Shown: positions 1-8,177, numbered from the stretch's first letter. The stretch: DNA of 45,385 nucleotides from UBA1724 sp963621575 (GCA_963621575.1 CAVFEH010000017.1:1-45385); one strand, 5' to 3'. Notes: generated from the sequence alone by a model not told the origin. Program-made: numbers and translations.

Positions 1-1117
1 AGTATCCTGAAGTACGGCTGGACGGTTACTGTGCTGTGCTGTGCTGTGCTGTGCTGTGCTGTGCTGTGCTGTGCTGTTAGTTAGCCGCGTATATACGAGA
101 TCTCGGTCGTCATCGCCTTTTCGGAATTTCACGATTTCGAACTGATCCGGGCAGTACTTGTCCAGAAAGGAGATCGGCACTCCCATGACGCCCGTGTAGT
201 CGGAGGGGATGGCGTCGGTAAAAGGGACCTCGATGGCGTTGTAGTTGTCATATTTCGCATATCCGACGCCGCGGATCTCCTTATGATGGCTGTGCTTGAC
301 GTTGTCCGCCATGGTCATCAATGGCAACGGCCGGTGTCGCCGCCCGTGGTCAAGGTTGGTGAACCAGCAGGAATTTCCAAGCCGTGTGAAATCGCCATAG
401 TACCCCAGACGCGCGGCCTTGGCTCTATCTGCAACCGCCACGTCAGCGCCTTTTGGCACTCCAAAAACCATGTCGTTGCTGTAGCCCGTTGCTCCCAGCC
501 ACACTTTGTTGTCTTTGATAAGTGGGAAGATTTCCTTGTATGTGATGGCGTTTTGGTTTCCGATGACGAGGAACTTCTTGTTCGCCTCCATGATCCACGC
601 CATGAATTCGCGGAAGAGCGAGAATGGCGGGTTTGTGACGATGATATCCGCCTCGTCCCGGAGTCTTTTCACTTCCTCTGAGCGAAAGTCCCCGTCGCCC
701 TCCAGGTACTGCCGCAGNNNNNNNNNNCTCCAGGTCCTGGATGTCGATCCTGCCATTCTGGTTGGTGTCGTGGTCCAGGATGAAGAGCTTCCCGTGCTTC
801 CGGGTCTTGCTGACGTCATAGATGGCGCTCTGTTCTTCCACCATGGAGGGGAAGAGCTCCAGCTGGACGGGCTTGGAGTCCACGGCGTAGCTGGTGGAGA
901 TCAGCTTCTTCAGTCCGAGGATCTCAAAGTTCTGGGCGAAGAATTTCGTGAAATTGCTCCAGTCGGGATCGTCGCAGGGAAGGAGTACCGTCTTCCCCCG
1001 GAAGGTGTCCGGATCGTATTCCAGATAGGCGTTCACCTCCTTCTGGATATCCGCGAACTGGGTGTAGAACTCGTCGTTCTTGGCGCGCTTTGCCGCCGTG
1101 AGATTTGCGTTTGCCAT
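1..1117 (-). CDS. EcoRI-family adenine-specific DNA methyltransferase (C-terminus missing, gap inside)
   Basis: Predicted to methylate adenine in a specific DNA site (EcoRI-methylase family). The start ATG is at 1117. The N-terminal 130 residues read cleanly up to a 10-N gap, and the frame resumes with LRQYLEGDGDFRS, which fits the family if the true gap length is a multiple of three. The catalytic NPPF motif lies at 622-633, followed by the family blocks GNQNAITYKEIFPLI, WFTNLDHGRRH, IEVPFTDAIPSDY and PISFLDKYCP. Near the C-terminus the frame enters the AGCAC repeat. With nine copies it reads SNRPAVLQDT at the edge; one frame over, the same bases read VTVQPYFRIL, which resembles the usual family ending (Y-x-R-I). 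It lies 15 bp after the DUF262/HNH gene, so they are probably co-transcribed. The gene runs off the window edge. Confidence 0.88.
31..75. repeat. (GTGCT)9 pentanucleotide tandem repeat
   Basis: Nine perfect copies of GTGCT (AGCAC on the minus strand) lie inside the 3' part of the minus-strand methyltransferase gene. Because five is not a multiple of three, each gain or loss of a copy changes the reading frame. Three units encode S-T-A-Q-H, so nine copies encode that pentapeptide three times. Such repeats inside a coding region are typical of phase-variable genes. An assembly error at the contig edge could also alter the copy number. Confidence 0.9.
718..727. other. Scaffold gap (10 N)
   Basis: Ten undetermined bases interrupt the methyltransferase gene. 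The family-matching frame before the gap ends at 728 and resumes at 717, so the true missing length must be a multiple of three. Ten is therefore a placeholder or an estimate. The apparent frame break here is an assembly effect and does not mark a pseudogene. Confidence 0.97.
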
Positions 1118-1132
1118 GGCGTGCCCCCTCCC

Positions 1133-2293
1133 TTAGCGGTTCCCCTTCGCCCGGTTGTGGGTCTTGCAGAGCATCTGGCAGTTGGCAATATCGGTGGAGC
1201 CGCCCTTGCTCCAGGCGGTCACGTGGTCCGCGTCCATTTCCTTCAGATCCCAGATCCTCGTCCTGTTCGCATTGTCCCCCTGTGCGCAGAGCGGACAATT
1301 GGACACGCCGCTGCGTTTTGCCTGGGCCGTCTGCTTGCTGTAGACGGATTTGATGGTGCTTTTCTCAAAGAGGCGGATGTTCAGTAGTCTGGGCTCTTTT
1401 TCGCCACCCAGGACATACTCGAAGATCCCCCTCTTGTCCGTGACGGACTCGTCCGCCATGAGGGCGTCGACGCGCGCCTGGACTTTCCTGGGGTCGTAGG
1501 GAGTCGCGTGGAAGCTCTCGTAGAGGCGGCCCCACTCCAGTCCGCACATTTCCGAATGGACGTCCAGGAAGACTCCGTCGGCCCAGTTGATGACCTCGTT
1601 GAAGTAGGTCTGCAGCTCCCGGATGTCCTGGTTGAACCGATGTCGTCCCATGTAGCCGCTGACATGGCCCTTGCTCACCCATTCCAGCGCAGCCTTCAGG
1701 ATGTCCTGCCGCTTGACATCCCCGCGGATGAAATGCTTCCATTTCTGGACGTTGGCGTTCTGGGAGTTGCTGAATTGTTCCTTCGCCTTGGTCACGAAGG
1801 GACCTGAGTAAATGGCGTTGAGCAGTTCCTGTTCATTCAGTGGCACTCCGGCGATGTTGATGGTCTTGAACCACTCCTTGATTTCGCTTTCCTCACCCTT
1901 GCAGATGTAGATAGTGAGAGGGGTCTTCCGAATGCGCAGTTGCAAGTCGTGGGAAATGTCATTAAAAATATGCTCATGGCCGTCGATTTGAATCGCGAAC
2001 TTGCCGGTGACAAAGCGACCGAAGCTGGTGATGCGCTGCTGCCCGTCCAGGACTTCGTATTTACCATCCGGCGTCTCATTGAAATAGATCAATCCCAAGG
2101 GATAGCCCTTCAACAGGGAATCCACTACCTTCACATCCTTGACCCCATCGTTGTAGATGTAGTTTCGCTGGTATTCCGGCTGAATGACGAGCTGCCCATT
2201 CATGCCGAAAAGTCCCTTCCCCTCCAATTCGTTATAGATGAACCCCCTGCAAATTTCCTCGACGGTGATGTCTGTGCGTAATGTTGTCTTCAT
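1133..2293 (-). CDS. DUF262 / HNH endonuclease (GmrS-like N-terminus)
   Basis: Predicted DNA nuclease of a restriction or anti-phage system, 386 aa. The N-terminal DUF262 (ParB/Srx-like, GmrSD N) domain carries the signature DGQQR at residues 83-87, preceded by IQPEYQRNYIY and YPLGLIYF; in characterised relatives this domain binds nucleotide and controls the nuclease. The C-terminal HNH domain has CPLC at 333-336, DADH with His357, Asn371, Cys376 and HN at 379-380, so both the zinc ligands and the active site look intact. I chose the ATG at 2293 because the conserved family N-terminus (TLRTDITVEEICRGF) begins there; an in-frame GTG at 2347 would add 18 residues. It lies between the Mrr nuclease and the EcoRI-family methyltransferase on the same strand. 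It could be the cognate nuclease of that methyltransferase or a modification-dependent enzyme. Confidence 0.88.
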   Translation of the reverse strand: MKTTLRTDITVEEICRGFIYNELEGKGLFGMNGQLVIQPEYQRNYIYNDGVKDVKVVDSLLKGYPLGLIYFNETPDGKYEVLDGQQRITSFGRFVTGKFAIQIDGHEHIFNDISHDLQLRIRKTPLTIYICKGEESEIKEWFKTINIAGVPLNEQELLNAIYSGPFVTKAKEQFSNSQNANVQKWKHFIRGDVKRQDILKAALEWVSKGHVSGYMGRHRFNQDIRELQTYFNEVINWADGVFLDVHSEMCGLEWGRLYESFHATPYDPRKVQARVDALMADESVTDKRGIFEYVLGGEKEPRLLNIRLFEKSTIKSVYSKQTAQAKRSGVSNCPLCAQGDNANRTRIWDLKEMDADHVTAWSKGGSTDIANCQMLCKTHNRAKGNR

Positions 2294-2447
2294 GCCATGG
2301 ACCAAAACTGGAGGTGACGCCTTCTTTGTTTCATTTGCTTCACGCACATAACATAATGCGTCACCCTGCCCAAGTCCAAGGATGAAGCCGCGGATGATGC
2401 GCAGGCGCTCTTATACCGCCCTATGATGTCCGTATGGGATGCCCCTG

Positions 2448-3536
2448 TCAGATTTCCTCCTCGAAGAACTTCCTGTCCACCTCGGAAATCGTGTACACCT
2501 TGTCGGTGTCGCGAACACCAACCTTGTACTGAATCATGTGCTCGATTAACTCCTCGCCCGTGACAAGCACGACTTTCTCCGGGGATGCCAGACGGGCCTC
2601 GTCGCGTGCCCCCTTGCTGAAATCGGCGCTCGTCACGAACACCCCGTTCCTGTGATGCAGTGCGCCGACGAAGGCCTGAATTTCCGGGGCAGAGACGTTG
2701 TGTCCCTTGTAGTGCTTCGCCTGGATACCCACCATGTTCAGTCCCAACGGGTCCTGGTGGATGTGAACGAGCCCATCCATGCCGCCGTCCCCCGAAGGGG
2801 GCGTATCCTCCGCCTTGCCGAACAGCATTTTGGCGATTACACGATTGGCCAGGTGCTCGAAAGGAGTCGGGGCAAGTCCATCGATGATTTCCCGCAGTTT
2901 CACCTTGATGGCGTCAAGGGTCTTAAGATGGGCCATGCCCATGATTTCCTCGGCGGGCGCTTCGACACCCCGTGCCTCGACGGGAGCATTGCGGGCTGGC
3001 TTCTCGTAGAAAAACTGCGGCGGCATCACGTCGGGCTTTCTTTTTATGCCCGTTCCCGCCTTCTCCGAGGCGGAGAGCAGCATGGCGCGAATCGGCCCCT
3101 GGGAGCGGCTCCATTCAAGGTCAGGATGCCGGGCGATAACCTCTTTCATCACGTCGTTGGCGTTCATCGCATCCGGAGCACGTTCCTTCAGGATTTCCAG
3201 GCAAGGAATGTAGAAGATGCTGTTCATCTTCTTTGGGCCGTCCGAAGCGCGCATGAGTTGCTTCCCGATGCTTGTCAACGACACCTCCCCGCTTTTCACA
3301 TAGAACTTCGGGGGATTCGCTCCCTCGATACGCTGGATCGGCGAGTCGGCATTATTCGCCATCCTGATGAGGTTCGCACGAACACCCCCACTGCAGGATG
3401 CCCAATGCAATTCCGGGTATTTTTTAGCCACAGCTTTGATGATCTGCGTAACTGTCATCGCCGCAGGCGAGTTGGCGGTCAGGATTTCAAGGCATGGCCT
3501 GTAGAACCTGCTTTTCGTCACTTGCTGTTCTGGCAT
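2448..3536 (-). CDS. Mrr-family restriction endonuclease with duplicated N-terminal winged-helix-like domain
   Basis: Probable type IV-like or accessory restriction nuclease, 362 aa. Residues about 222-335 form an Mrr-type PD-(D/E)XK domain: TPFEHLANRVIAKMLFG, then GDGGMDG (Asp254) and GIQAKHY (QxK at 272-274), then a GVFVTSADFSKGA block. Two similar blocks precede it (about 10-82 and 107-179), sharing FYxPCLEIL, P-x-L-x-W, G-x-x-RA and PPxF, so the N-terminus is an internal duplication, probably two winged-helix DNA-binding modules. The ATG at 3536 has AAGGAAAAC eight bases upstream; a longer reading to 3683 has no family support. The 156 bp upstream, before prmC, is visibly AT-richer and probably holds the promoter. 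A 154-bp gap separates it from the DUF262 gene. Confidence 0.87.
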   Translation of the reverse strand: MPEQQVTKSRFYRPCLEILTANSPAAMTVTQIIKAVAKKYPELHWASCSGGVRANLIRMANNADSPIQRIEGANPPKFYVKSGEVSLTSIGKQLMRASDGPKKMNSIFYIPCLEILKERAPDAMNANDVMKEVIARHPDLEWSRSQGPIRAMLLSASEKAGTGIKRKPDVMPPQFFYEKPARNAPVEARGVEAPAEEIMGMAHLKTLDAIKVKLREIIDGLAPTPFEHLANRVIAKMLFGKAEDTPPSGDGGMDGLVHIHQDPLGLNMVGIQAKHYKGHNVSAPEIQAFVGALHHRNGVFVTSADFSKGARDEARLASPEKVVLVTGEELIEHMIQYKVGVRDTDKVYTISEVDRKFFEEEI

Positions 3537-3692
3537 AAATTTGTTTTCCTTGGTTGTCTCGTTGTTTGTCTTGGATCTTCGTGAAAATGTATAGAGCAGG
3601 CTACGAATCGTCATGCAAACTGACAGCCAAATGTTCGTGCAGGCATTTCCGCAAGAAAAACGAGCGATAATCCCTACGAACAAACGAGGGGT

Positions 3693-4517
3693 TCAAGAGT
3701 CGCGGGCGCATAGACGTCCGGTGACGAAACGCTGCCTTCCCGTGAGATCGGGGAGGATTTTAACATCTTGGTATGGAAGGGAGGAGAGATATCCTTGCAG
3801 GGCGGGTCCCTGCGTTTCTCCCATTTCCATCAAGAGGACTCCGCCGGGTTCCAGCCAGTGTGTGGCCTCTTTTGCGATTTTGAATTCCAGGGCGAGGCCG
3901 TGGTTTTCGGCCTCCAGGGCGAGACGGGGTTCGTGGTCCTTGACTTCTGGAGGCAGAACCGCGTATTCCTCAGGGGCCACATAGGGTGGATTCGCGGTAA
4001 TAAGACGATATCGTTCGCGGGGATTGAGGGGTTGGAAGAGATCCCCTTGGAGAAGCGTGCAATTCTCCGCCTGGAGCGCCTGCTGATTCTTTTTCGCCCA
4101 TGCGAGGGCCTCGGGGGAGAGATCCACTCCAGTGCAGGCGAGCTCCGGGTGTTTCAGGGCCAGCGAGAGAATGATGGCGCCGGAGCCTGTACAGAGATCC
4201 AGAACGCGCGTGCCGGCGGGGGCGGCTTTGAGTTCCGCCAGCGCCGCGTCTACCAGGAGTTCCGTCTCGGGACGGGGAATCAACACTCCCGGCCCCACCT
4301 GGAACTCCCATTCATAGAAAAGCACGCTCCCCACCACATATTGGAAGGGCATCCCCCGGCAACGCATGGCGAGCCACTGCTCCAGGAGTTCACCGGAGGG
4401 AATGCCCCGACGTGCGCTTTCCCGCGGAAGGAGCTCCGTCATCCAGCGGGCCTCCTGGACCGCGTTTTCCACACCGGCGCCGCGGAGTCGTCCCAGAGCG
4501 TGCTGGCAGAGCGTCAT
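3693..4517 (-). CDS. prmC: Peptide chain release factor N5-glutamine methyltransferase
   Basis: Methylates the glutamine of the GGQ motif in release factors RF1 and RF2 using S-adenosylmethionine. The 274-aa product has the helical N-terminal domain, the IPRPETE block at about 80-86, motif I (LDLCTGSGAIILSLA, 106-120) and the catalytic NPPY at 176-179. The start ATG overlaps the stop of the LOG-family gene in an ATGA, which fixes the start and indicates translational coupling. A longer upstream reading would run into that gene. The usual partner prfA is not in this window. Confidence 0.93.
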   Translation of the reverse strand: MTLCQHALGRLRGAGVENAVQEARWMTELLPRESARRGIPSGELLEQWLAMRCRGMPFQYVVGSVLFYEWEFQVGPGVLIPRPETELLVDAALAELKAAPAGTRVLDLCTGSGAIILSLALKHPELACTGVDLSPEALAWAKKNQQALQAENCTLLQGDLFQPLNPRERYRLITANPPYVAPEEYAVLPPEVKDHEPRLALEAENHGLALEFKIAKEATHWLEPGGVLLMEMGETQGPALQGYLSSLPYQDVKILPDLTGRQRFVTGRLCARDS

Positions 4518-5380
4518 CCCTCGCCCTCTCCGCCAGTGATGTTGGTGGCTTTCCCCTCTCCGGTGGCGTAATCCTGGTTCTTCTTGTGATAGAATTCCCG
4601 GATGGCGTTCCATCCCTCCCAGGGAGAATCGCAGAAGGTGATCAGATCCAGGTCCTCGGGGGAGATCACGCCCTCCTCCACGAAGCGTTCCCAGTGAATG
4701 AGGCTCTTCCAGAACTCCGAGCCGAAAAGCAGGATTGGGATTCGCGGGACGATCCCCGTCTGGACCAGTGTGAGGGCTTCGAAGAGCTCATCCATGGTCC
4801 CATAACCGCCGGGAAAACACGCCAGGACGGCGGCGCGCTTCATAAAATGCATCTTCCGGACAGCGAAGTAATGGAAGCGGAAATTCAGGTCGGGGGAGAT
4901 ATAGGGATTGGGCTTTTGTTCGAAAGGCAGCGTAATATTCAGGCCGACGGTGTAGGCGCCCATTTCGGAGGCCCCGCGGTTTCCGGCCTCCATGATCCCG
5001 GGGCCACCGCCGGTGATGACAACCAGCTCGTAGCCATCGGAGGCATTCTGGTCGTACGTGGAGACGATACCCGCGAATTGGCGGGCCATCTCGTAGTATT
5101 GGCTGCTCTTCAACTGGCGTTCCGCCAAAGACAAGGCCGCCTTCGCCTCATGGGACTCCGGGGACTGTGCCAACTGCGCCTTCGCAGCAGAGACTGCGGC
5201 CTCCGCTGTCTCCCGGGAGACCAGCCGTGCGCTTCCGAAAATCACCACCGTGGAGACGATTCGCTTGTTCCGCAGGACCTCCTCCGGCTTCAAATACTCC
5301 AGATGGAGACGGATGCCGCGACAGGAGTCCGAGTTGAGGAATTCGGGATCCTCGATGGCAAGTTTATAAGTGTCACTCAT
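4514..5380 (-). CDS. LOG-family protein (cytokinin riboside phosphoribohydrolase-like)
   Basis: Nucleotide-binding Rossmann protein of the LOG / TIGR00730 family, often mis-annotated as lysine decarboxylase; characterised members hydrolyse nucleoside monophosphates to base and ribose 5-phosphate. The 288-aa product shows GGGPGIMEAG starting at residue 124 and PGGYGTMDE at 190-198, the two family signatures. A charged helical insert (about 55-100) between the first strand (VVIFGSAR) and the rest makes it longer than the roughly 190-residue core. It overlaps prmC by 4 bp, so the pair is translated together. A terminator-like hairpin upstream separates it from the secreted-protein gene. The substrate cannot be read from sequence. 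Confidence 0.88.
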   Translation of the reverse strand: MSDTYKLAIEDPEFLNSDSCRGIRLHLEYLKPEEVLRNKRIVSTVVIFGSARLVSRETAEAAVSAAKAQLAQSPESHEAKAALSLAERQLKSSQYYEMARQFAGIVSTYDQNASDGYELVVITGGGPGIMEAGNRGASEMGAYTVGLNITLPFEQKPNPYISPDLNFRFHYFAVRKMHFMKRAAVLACFPGGYGTMDELFEALTLVQTGIVPRIPILLFGSEFWKSLIHWERFVEEGVISPEDLDLITFCDSPWEGWNAIREFYHKKNQDYATGEGKATNITGGEGEG

Positions 5381-5410
5381 CTGATGTTTCTCCTGAAAGC
5401 TTGCGTAAAA

Positions 5411-5437
5411 GCAAAAGGCCCCCGGCGTCGGAGGGCT
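5411..5437 (-). terminator. Intrinsic terminator (minus strand)
   Basis: On the minus strand GCCCTC pairs with GGGGGC (one G-T wobble) across a short loop and is followed by CTTTTGCTTTT. It sits about 100 bp after the stop of the secreted-protein gene and just before the LOG gene, so it probably ends the upstream transcript. Confidence 0.55.
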
Positions 5438-5439
5438 CT

Positions 5440-5459
5440 CCCGCGAACCCTTTCGTGGG
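5440..5459. other. Second hairpin next to the terminator
   Basis: CCCGCGAA (5440-5447) pairs with TTCGTGGG (5452-5459) around a four-base loop, with one wobble pair. It lies immediately upstream of the minus-strand terminator. There is no T-run of its own, so it may stabilise the transcript end or pause the polymerase. Confidence 0.4.
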
Positions 5460-5535
5460 TATATGGCGGGAGCGTCCGGGGAATCCGGGGGACCTGTGGA
5501 ACGGGCGGCGGTAATGTTATTTGCCGCGCAGGGGC

Positions 5536-6684
5536 CTACCGCCGGGGCGCGTTCGGCATGGCGGAGGGTGCCATGGGAGGCATGCCGGGACCGTAGGCGC
5601 CGGGCATGCCGTTCATGTTGTTGGGGGTGGCGGCAGGGGCCGGCATCTCCCGGCGGGTCTTCTCGATCTGGTCAACCCACTCCTTCTCACCGGGGGCGCC
5701 GCCCTCTTTGTCCACCAGGAAATATCCCTGTTCGGTCATCCACTGGGGCAGCTCGATGGCCTTGTACTGCTCCACAAGACGATCCACAAGGGTATTGCGG
5801 ACCTTCTCCACGAAATTCTTCATGGGGACCCAGAAATCGGGCTTTGCGGTGCGGAGGCTGGCGGTGGGCTTGGAGATGTCGGGCACGTAGAAGTTGCGGC
5901 GGAACTCGACGGCGGTGTTCTCGAAGATATACTGGTCCACCAGGGAATCATACTCCACATCCACCTTGCCGCAGTTGTTGACGATGTAGGCCTCCTTCTC
6001 GATCTCGTTGATGTCCTTGTAGAAGCGCGCCTGGTCGTCGCGGCTCAGATCCTCTTTGATGATCTGGCGGTTGCCCAGCTGGACGTATTCGTCATTGACA
6101 TTGCGGAAGGGCTGGTTGATGATCTCGGCGGCGGCTCCGCGGCCTCCGCGGAGGGTCAGGCTCACGCGCTCATTCTTCTCGACCATGCGGTAGCGCTCCT
6201 CGGCGTTGGCGCGGATGGCCACCTTCTGCTCCTCGGGGCGAATCTTCTCTTCGGCATTGGCCTCGGCCTGTTCGCGGACATCATCCACGATGTCAACCAG
6301 CGCACGGGGGGGCACCTTGTTGAAATTCGACCAATCCAGATTGATGCCGGGAAGACGGAGAATTGCGAAATCGCCAAGCTGGGGATCCTTGATGCGGCGG
6401 CGGACCATGTTCTCGATCTGCCGGGAGGTCACCTCGGGGGTGAGCTGGGAGAAATACAGATTCCGGTGCTGGCGGATCTGCTCGTCCATCTTGGCCTCCA
6501 TCTCCTTCTTGCGGTTGGAGTCCTGCCAAGTCACCTCCTGGATGGTATCCTCAATGATGTCAGTCTCCTCCTCGTCATCCCAGCCATCCTGTGCCTGGGC
6601 GGCAGGGGAAAAGACGCAGAAGGCGGCAAAGGCGGCTCCTCCCAGAAGGGAGCGCCAGAGAAGGCTCAGGGATTGCTTCGTCAT
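5536..6684 (-). CDS. Secreted protein of unknown function
   Basis: I do not recognise this 382-aa protein. It begins with a signal peptide (hydrophobic LLGGAAFAAFCVF, cleavage likely after AQA near residue 31). An acidic stretch follows (DDEEETDIIEDT). The centre is rich in charged helical sequence with many E, R and K (about 60-170). The last 38 residues are a low-complexity tail of P, M, A, N and G. There are no membrane segments after the signal, so it is probably periplasmic or exported. It is a single transcription unit: a divergent promoter region lies upstream and a terminator follows about 100 bp after the stop. Confidence 0.75.
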   Translation of the reverse strand: MTKQSLSLLWRSLLGGAAFAAFCVFSPAAQAQDGWDDEEETDIIEDTIQEVTWQDSNRKKEMEAKMDEQIRQHRNLYFSQLTPEVTSRQIENMVRRRIKDPQLGDFAILRLPGINLDWSNFNKVPPRALVDIVDDVREQAEANAEEKIRPEEQKVAIRANAEERYRMVEKNERVSLTLRGGRGAAAEIINQPFRNVNDEYVQLGNRQIIKEDLSRDDQARFYKDINEIEKEAYIVNNCGKVDVEYDSLVDQYIFENTAVEFRRNFYVPDISKPTASLRTAKPDFWVPMKNFVEKVRNTLVDRLVEQYKAIELPQWMTEQGYFLVDKEGGAPGEKEWVDQIEKTRREMPAPAATPNNMNGMPGAYGPGMPPMAPSAMPNAPRR

Positions 6685-7081
6685 CGTTGGATTTACCTAA
6701 CTTGAGGGGGGAAGAAAGAAAAACGGAGAAGTGCGCTGGCGCGGCAGAGTGCCACGGAGCCCTCGCATCTGGCGGGATGAATACATGAGGCACAATGTAT
6801 TCCCTTTTCGCGCTTTCTCCACCCCGCCACCCCTTTTTCTTACCCTGCCAAACGTCCTTTTCTGCACTTTTCCCCAAACGCCGACTGCCCACACGCTCCA
6901 GCCGCACACAATGCCGCACACGCCCTCCTGAAACGTCGCAAACCACGCACGTCTGGCTATATTTAGGAAGTGTCTCTCTTGTGCCCCAAAATGGGCATTT
7001 CCGTCCCGGCTCCGGAAGGCGCTTTCAGGCATCCGGGGAATCCAACACTTTTCACACTCCTCTCTTCCAGCGTTTTTCATC
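6685..7081. other. Divergent intergenic region, 397 bp
   Basis: This region separates the minus-strand secreted-protein gene from the plus-strand oxidoreductase and should hold both promoters. Besides the perfect inverted repeat at 6779-6802 I see only pyrimidine-rich tracts and an AT-rich patch (CTATATTTAGG near 6957-6967). I find no convincing gene or RNA in it. Confidence 0.6.
6779..6802. promoter_or_regulatory. Perfect 8-bp inverted repeat, candidate operator
   Basis: GAATACAT (6779-6786) and ATGTATTC (6795-6802) are exact reverse complements separated by eight bases. The AT-rich half-sites stand out from the GC-rich surroundings and lie between two divergent genes. That is the usual form of a binding site for a dimeric repressor or activator. 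There is no T-run, so a terminator is unlikely. The regulator is not identified. Confidence 0.45.
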
Positions 7082-8131
7082 ATGAAGAAATTGCGTGTCG
7101 GCATCATCGGCTGCGGTCGAATCTCCCGTTTCCACGGCATGCCCGCCAAGGCCCAGCCCAATGTGGAGATCCGCGGCGTCTGCGACTTGGTCCCGGAGCG
7201 TGCGAAGGCCATGTCCAAGCTCTTCACGGGGGATGGCAAGGGTGCGGCGAAATGCTACGCGGACTACGTTGAGATGATCCAGAAGGAGAAGCTGGATGTG
7301 GTGCACATCTGCCTGCCCCACTACCTCCATGCCCCTGTGGCCATTGAGGCCATGAGGCTTGGTTGCGATGTCTTGACGGAGAAGCCCATGGCGATTTCCA
7401 TGAAGCAGGCCGAGGAGATGGTGAAGGCAGCAAAGAAGTACGGCCGGAAGCTTGGCGTGATTTTGCAGAATCGGTACAACGCGGGAAGCCAGCTGATCCG
7501 CCAGTGCCTGGATTCCGGGCGTCTGGGCAACGTGCTGGCCGCCAAATGCAATGTCACCTGGTTTCGCGGCAACGACTACTACCAGGGAAGCGACTGGAAG
7601 GGCACCTGGGACAAAGAGGGCGGCGGCGCCATCATCGACCAGGCCATCCACACCATCGACCTCATGTGCTGGTTCTGCGGATACGACATCGCCGAAGTGG
7701 ACTGCACCCTCTCCAACCGCGCCCACCTGGGCGTCATCGAGGTGGAGGACTGCGCGGACGGGCTCATCACCTTCAAGAATGGCGTGCGTGCCTCCTTCTG
7801 GGCCATGAACTACTACAACCACGACGCCGATGTGGAGATCGAACTCTCCTGCGAGAATGGCAAGGCCGTGATGAAGGCCGAGAGCGCCACCATCGTCCTG
7901 AATGACGGAAGGACCTTCTCCGCCGCTCCCGACAGCCGCAGCACATTCAACTTTGGCGGCGGCCCCTCCTACTGGGGCGCAAGCCATCTGAAGGAGATCG
8001 AGGACTTCTACCGCTGCCTGGCGGAGGGCAAGGAGCCCCCCATCACCGCAGCGGAGGTCCTGGAGACCACCCAGAAGATGGTCATGGGACTCTACGAATC
8101 CGGGCGCAACCACCAGGTCGTGAAATTCTAG
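7082..8131 (+). CDS. Gfo/Idh/MocA-family oxidoreductase
   Basis: NAD(P)-dependent sugar or cyclitol dehydrogenase family, 349 aa. The N-terminal Rossmann fold has GIIGCGRIS (residues 7-15). The family's EKP motif follows at 100-102 (TEKPMAISMKQAEEM). In the C-terminal domain the GGGAIIDQAIHTIDLMCW block supplies the conserved D and H near the active site. The substrate is not predictable from sequence. No signal peptide is visible. The start is the ATG at 7082, behind a pyrimidine-rich leader (CACTCCTCTCTTCC). A large hairpin after the stop separates it from the ABC transporter gene. Confidence 0.92.
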   Translation: MKKLRVGIIGCGRISRFHGMPAKAQPNVEIRGVCDLVPERAKAMSKLFTGDGKGAAKCYADYVEMIQKEKLDVVHICLPHYLHAPVAIEAMRLGCDVLTEKPMAISMKQAEEMVKAAKKYGRKLGVILQNRYNAGSQLIRQCLDSGRLGNVLAAKCNVTWFRGNDYYQGSDWKGTWDKEGGGAIIDQAIHTIDLMCWFCGYDIAEVDCTLSNRAHLGVIEVEDCADGLITFKNGVRASFWAMNYYNHDADVEIELSCENGKAVMKAESATIVLNDGRTFSAAPDSRSTFNFGGGPSYWGASHLKEIEDFYRCLAEGKEPPITAAEVLETTQKMVMGLYESGRNHQVVKF

Positions 8132-8139
8132 CAAGCCCG

Positions 8140-8177
8140 CGGTCCCCTGGGCGGAGAGAGCCTCCCCCCGGGGACCG
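8140..8177 (+). terminator. Hairpin after the oxidoreductase gene
   Basis: CGGTCCCC (8140-8147) and GGGGACCG (8170-8177) form a perfect 8-bp stem with a purine-rich loop, starting 8 bp after the stop codon. The sequence after it (AATCCTTTCC) is a poor T-run. It may therefore act as a weak intrinsic terminator or as a 3'-end stabiliser. Confidence 0.5.

Noticed and set aside
718..727. Methyltransferase frameshift as a pseudogene
   Set aside because: The break coincides with the Ns and both sides match the family in a frame consistent with a gap divisible by three.
3585..3620. Sigma-70 promoter for the Mrr gene (TATACA with TTGCAT upstream)
   Set aside because: The spacing is 19 bp and both boxes match weakly, so I do not list it as a feature.
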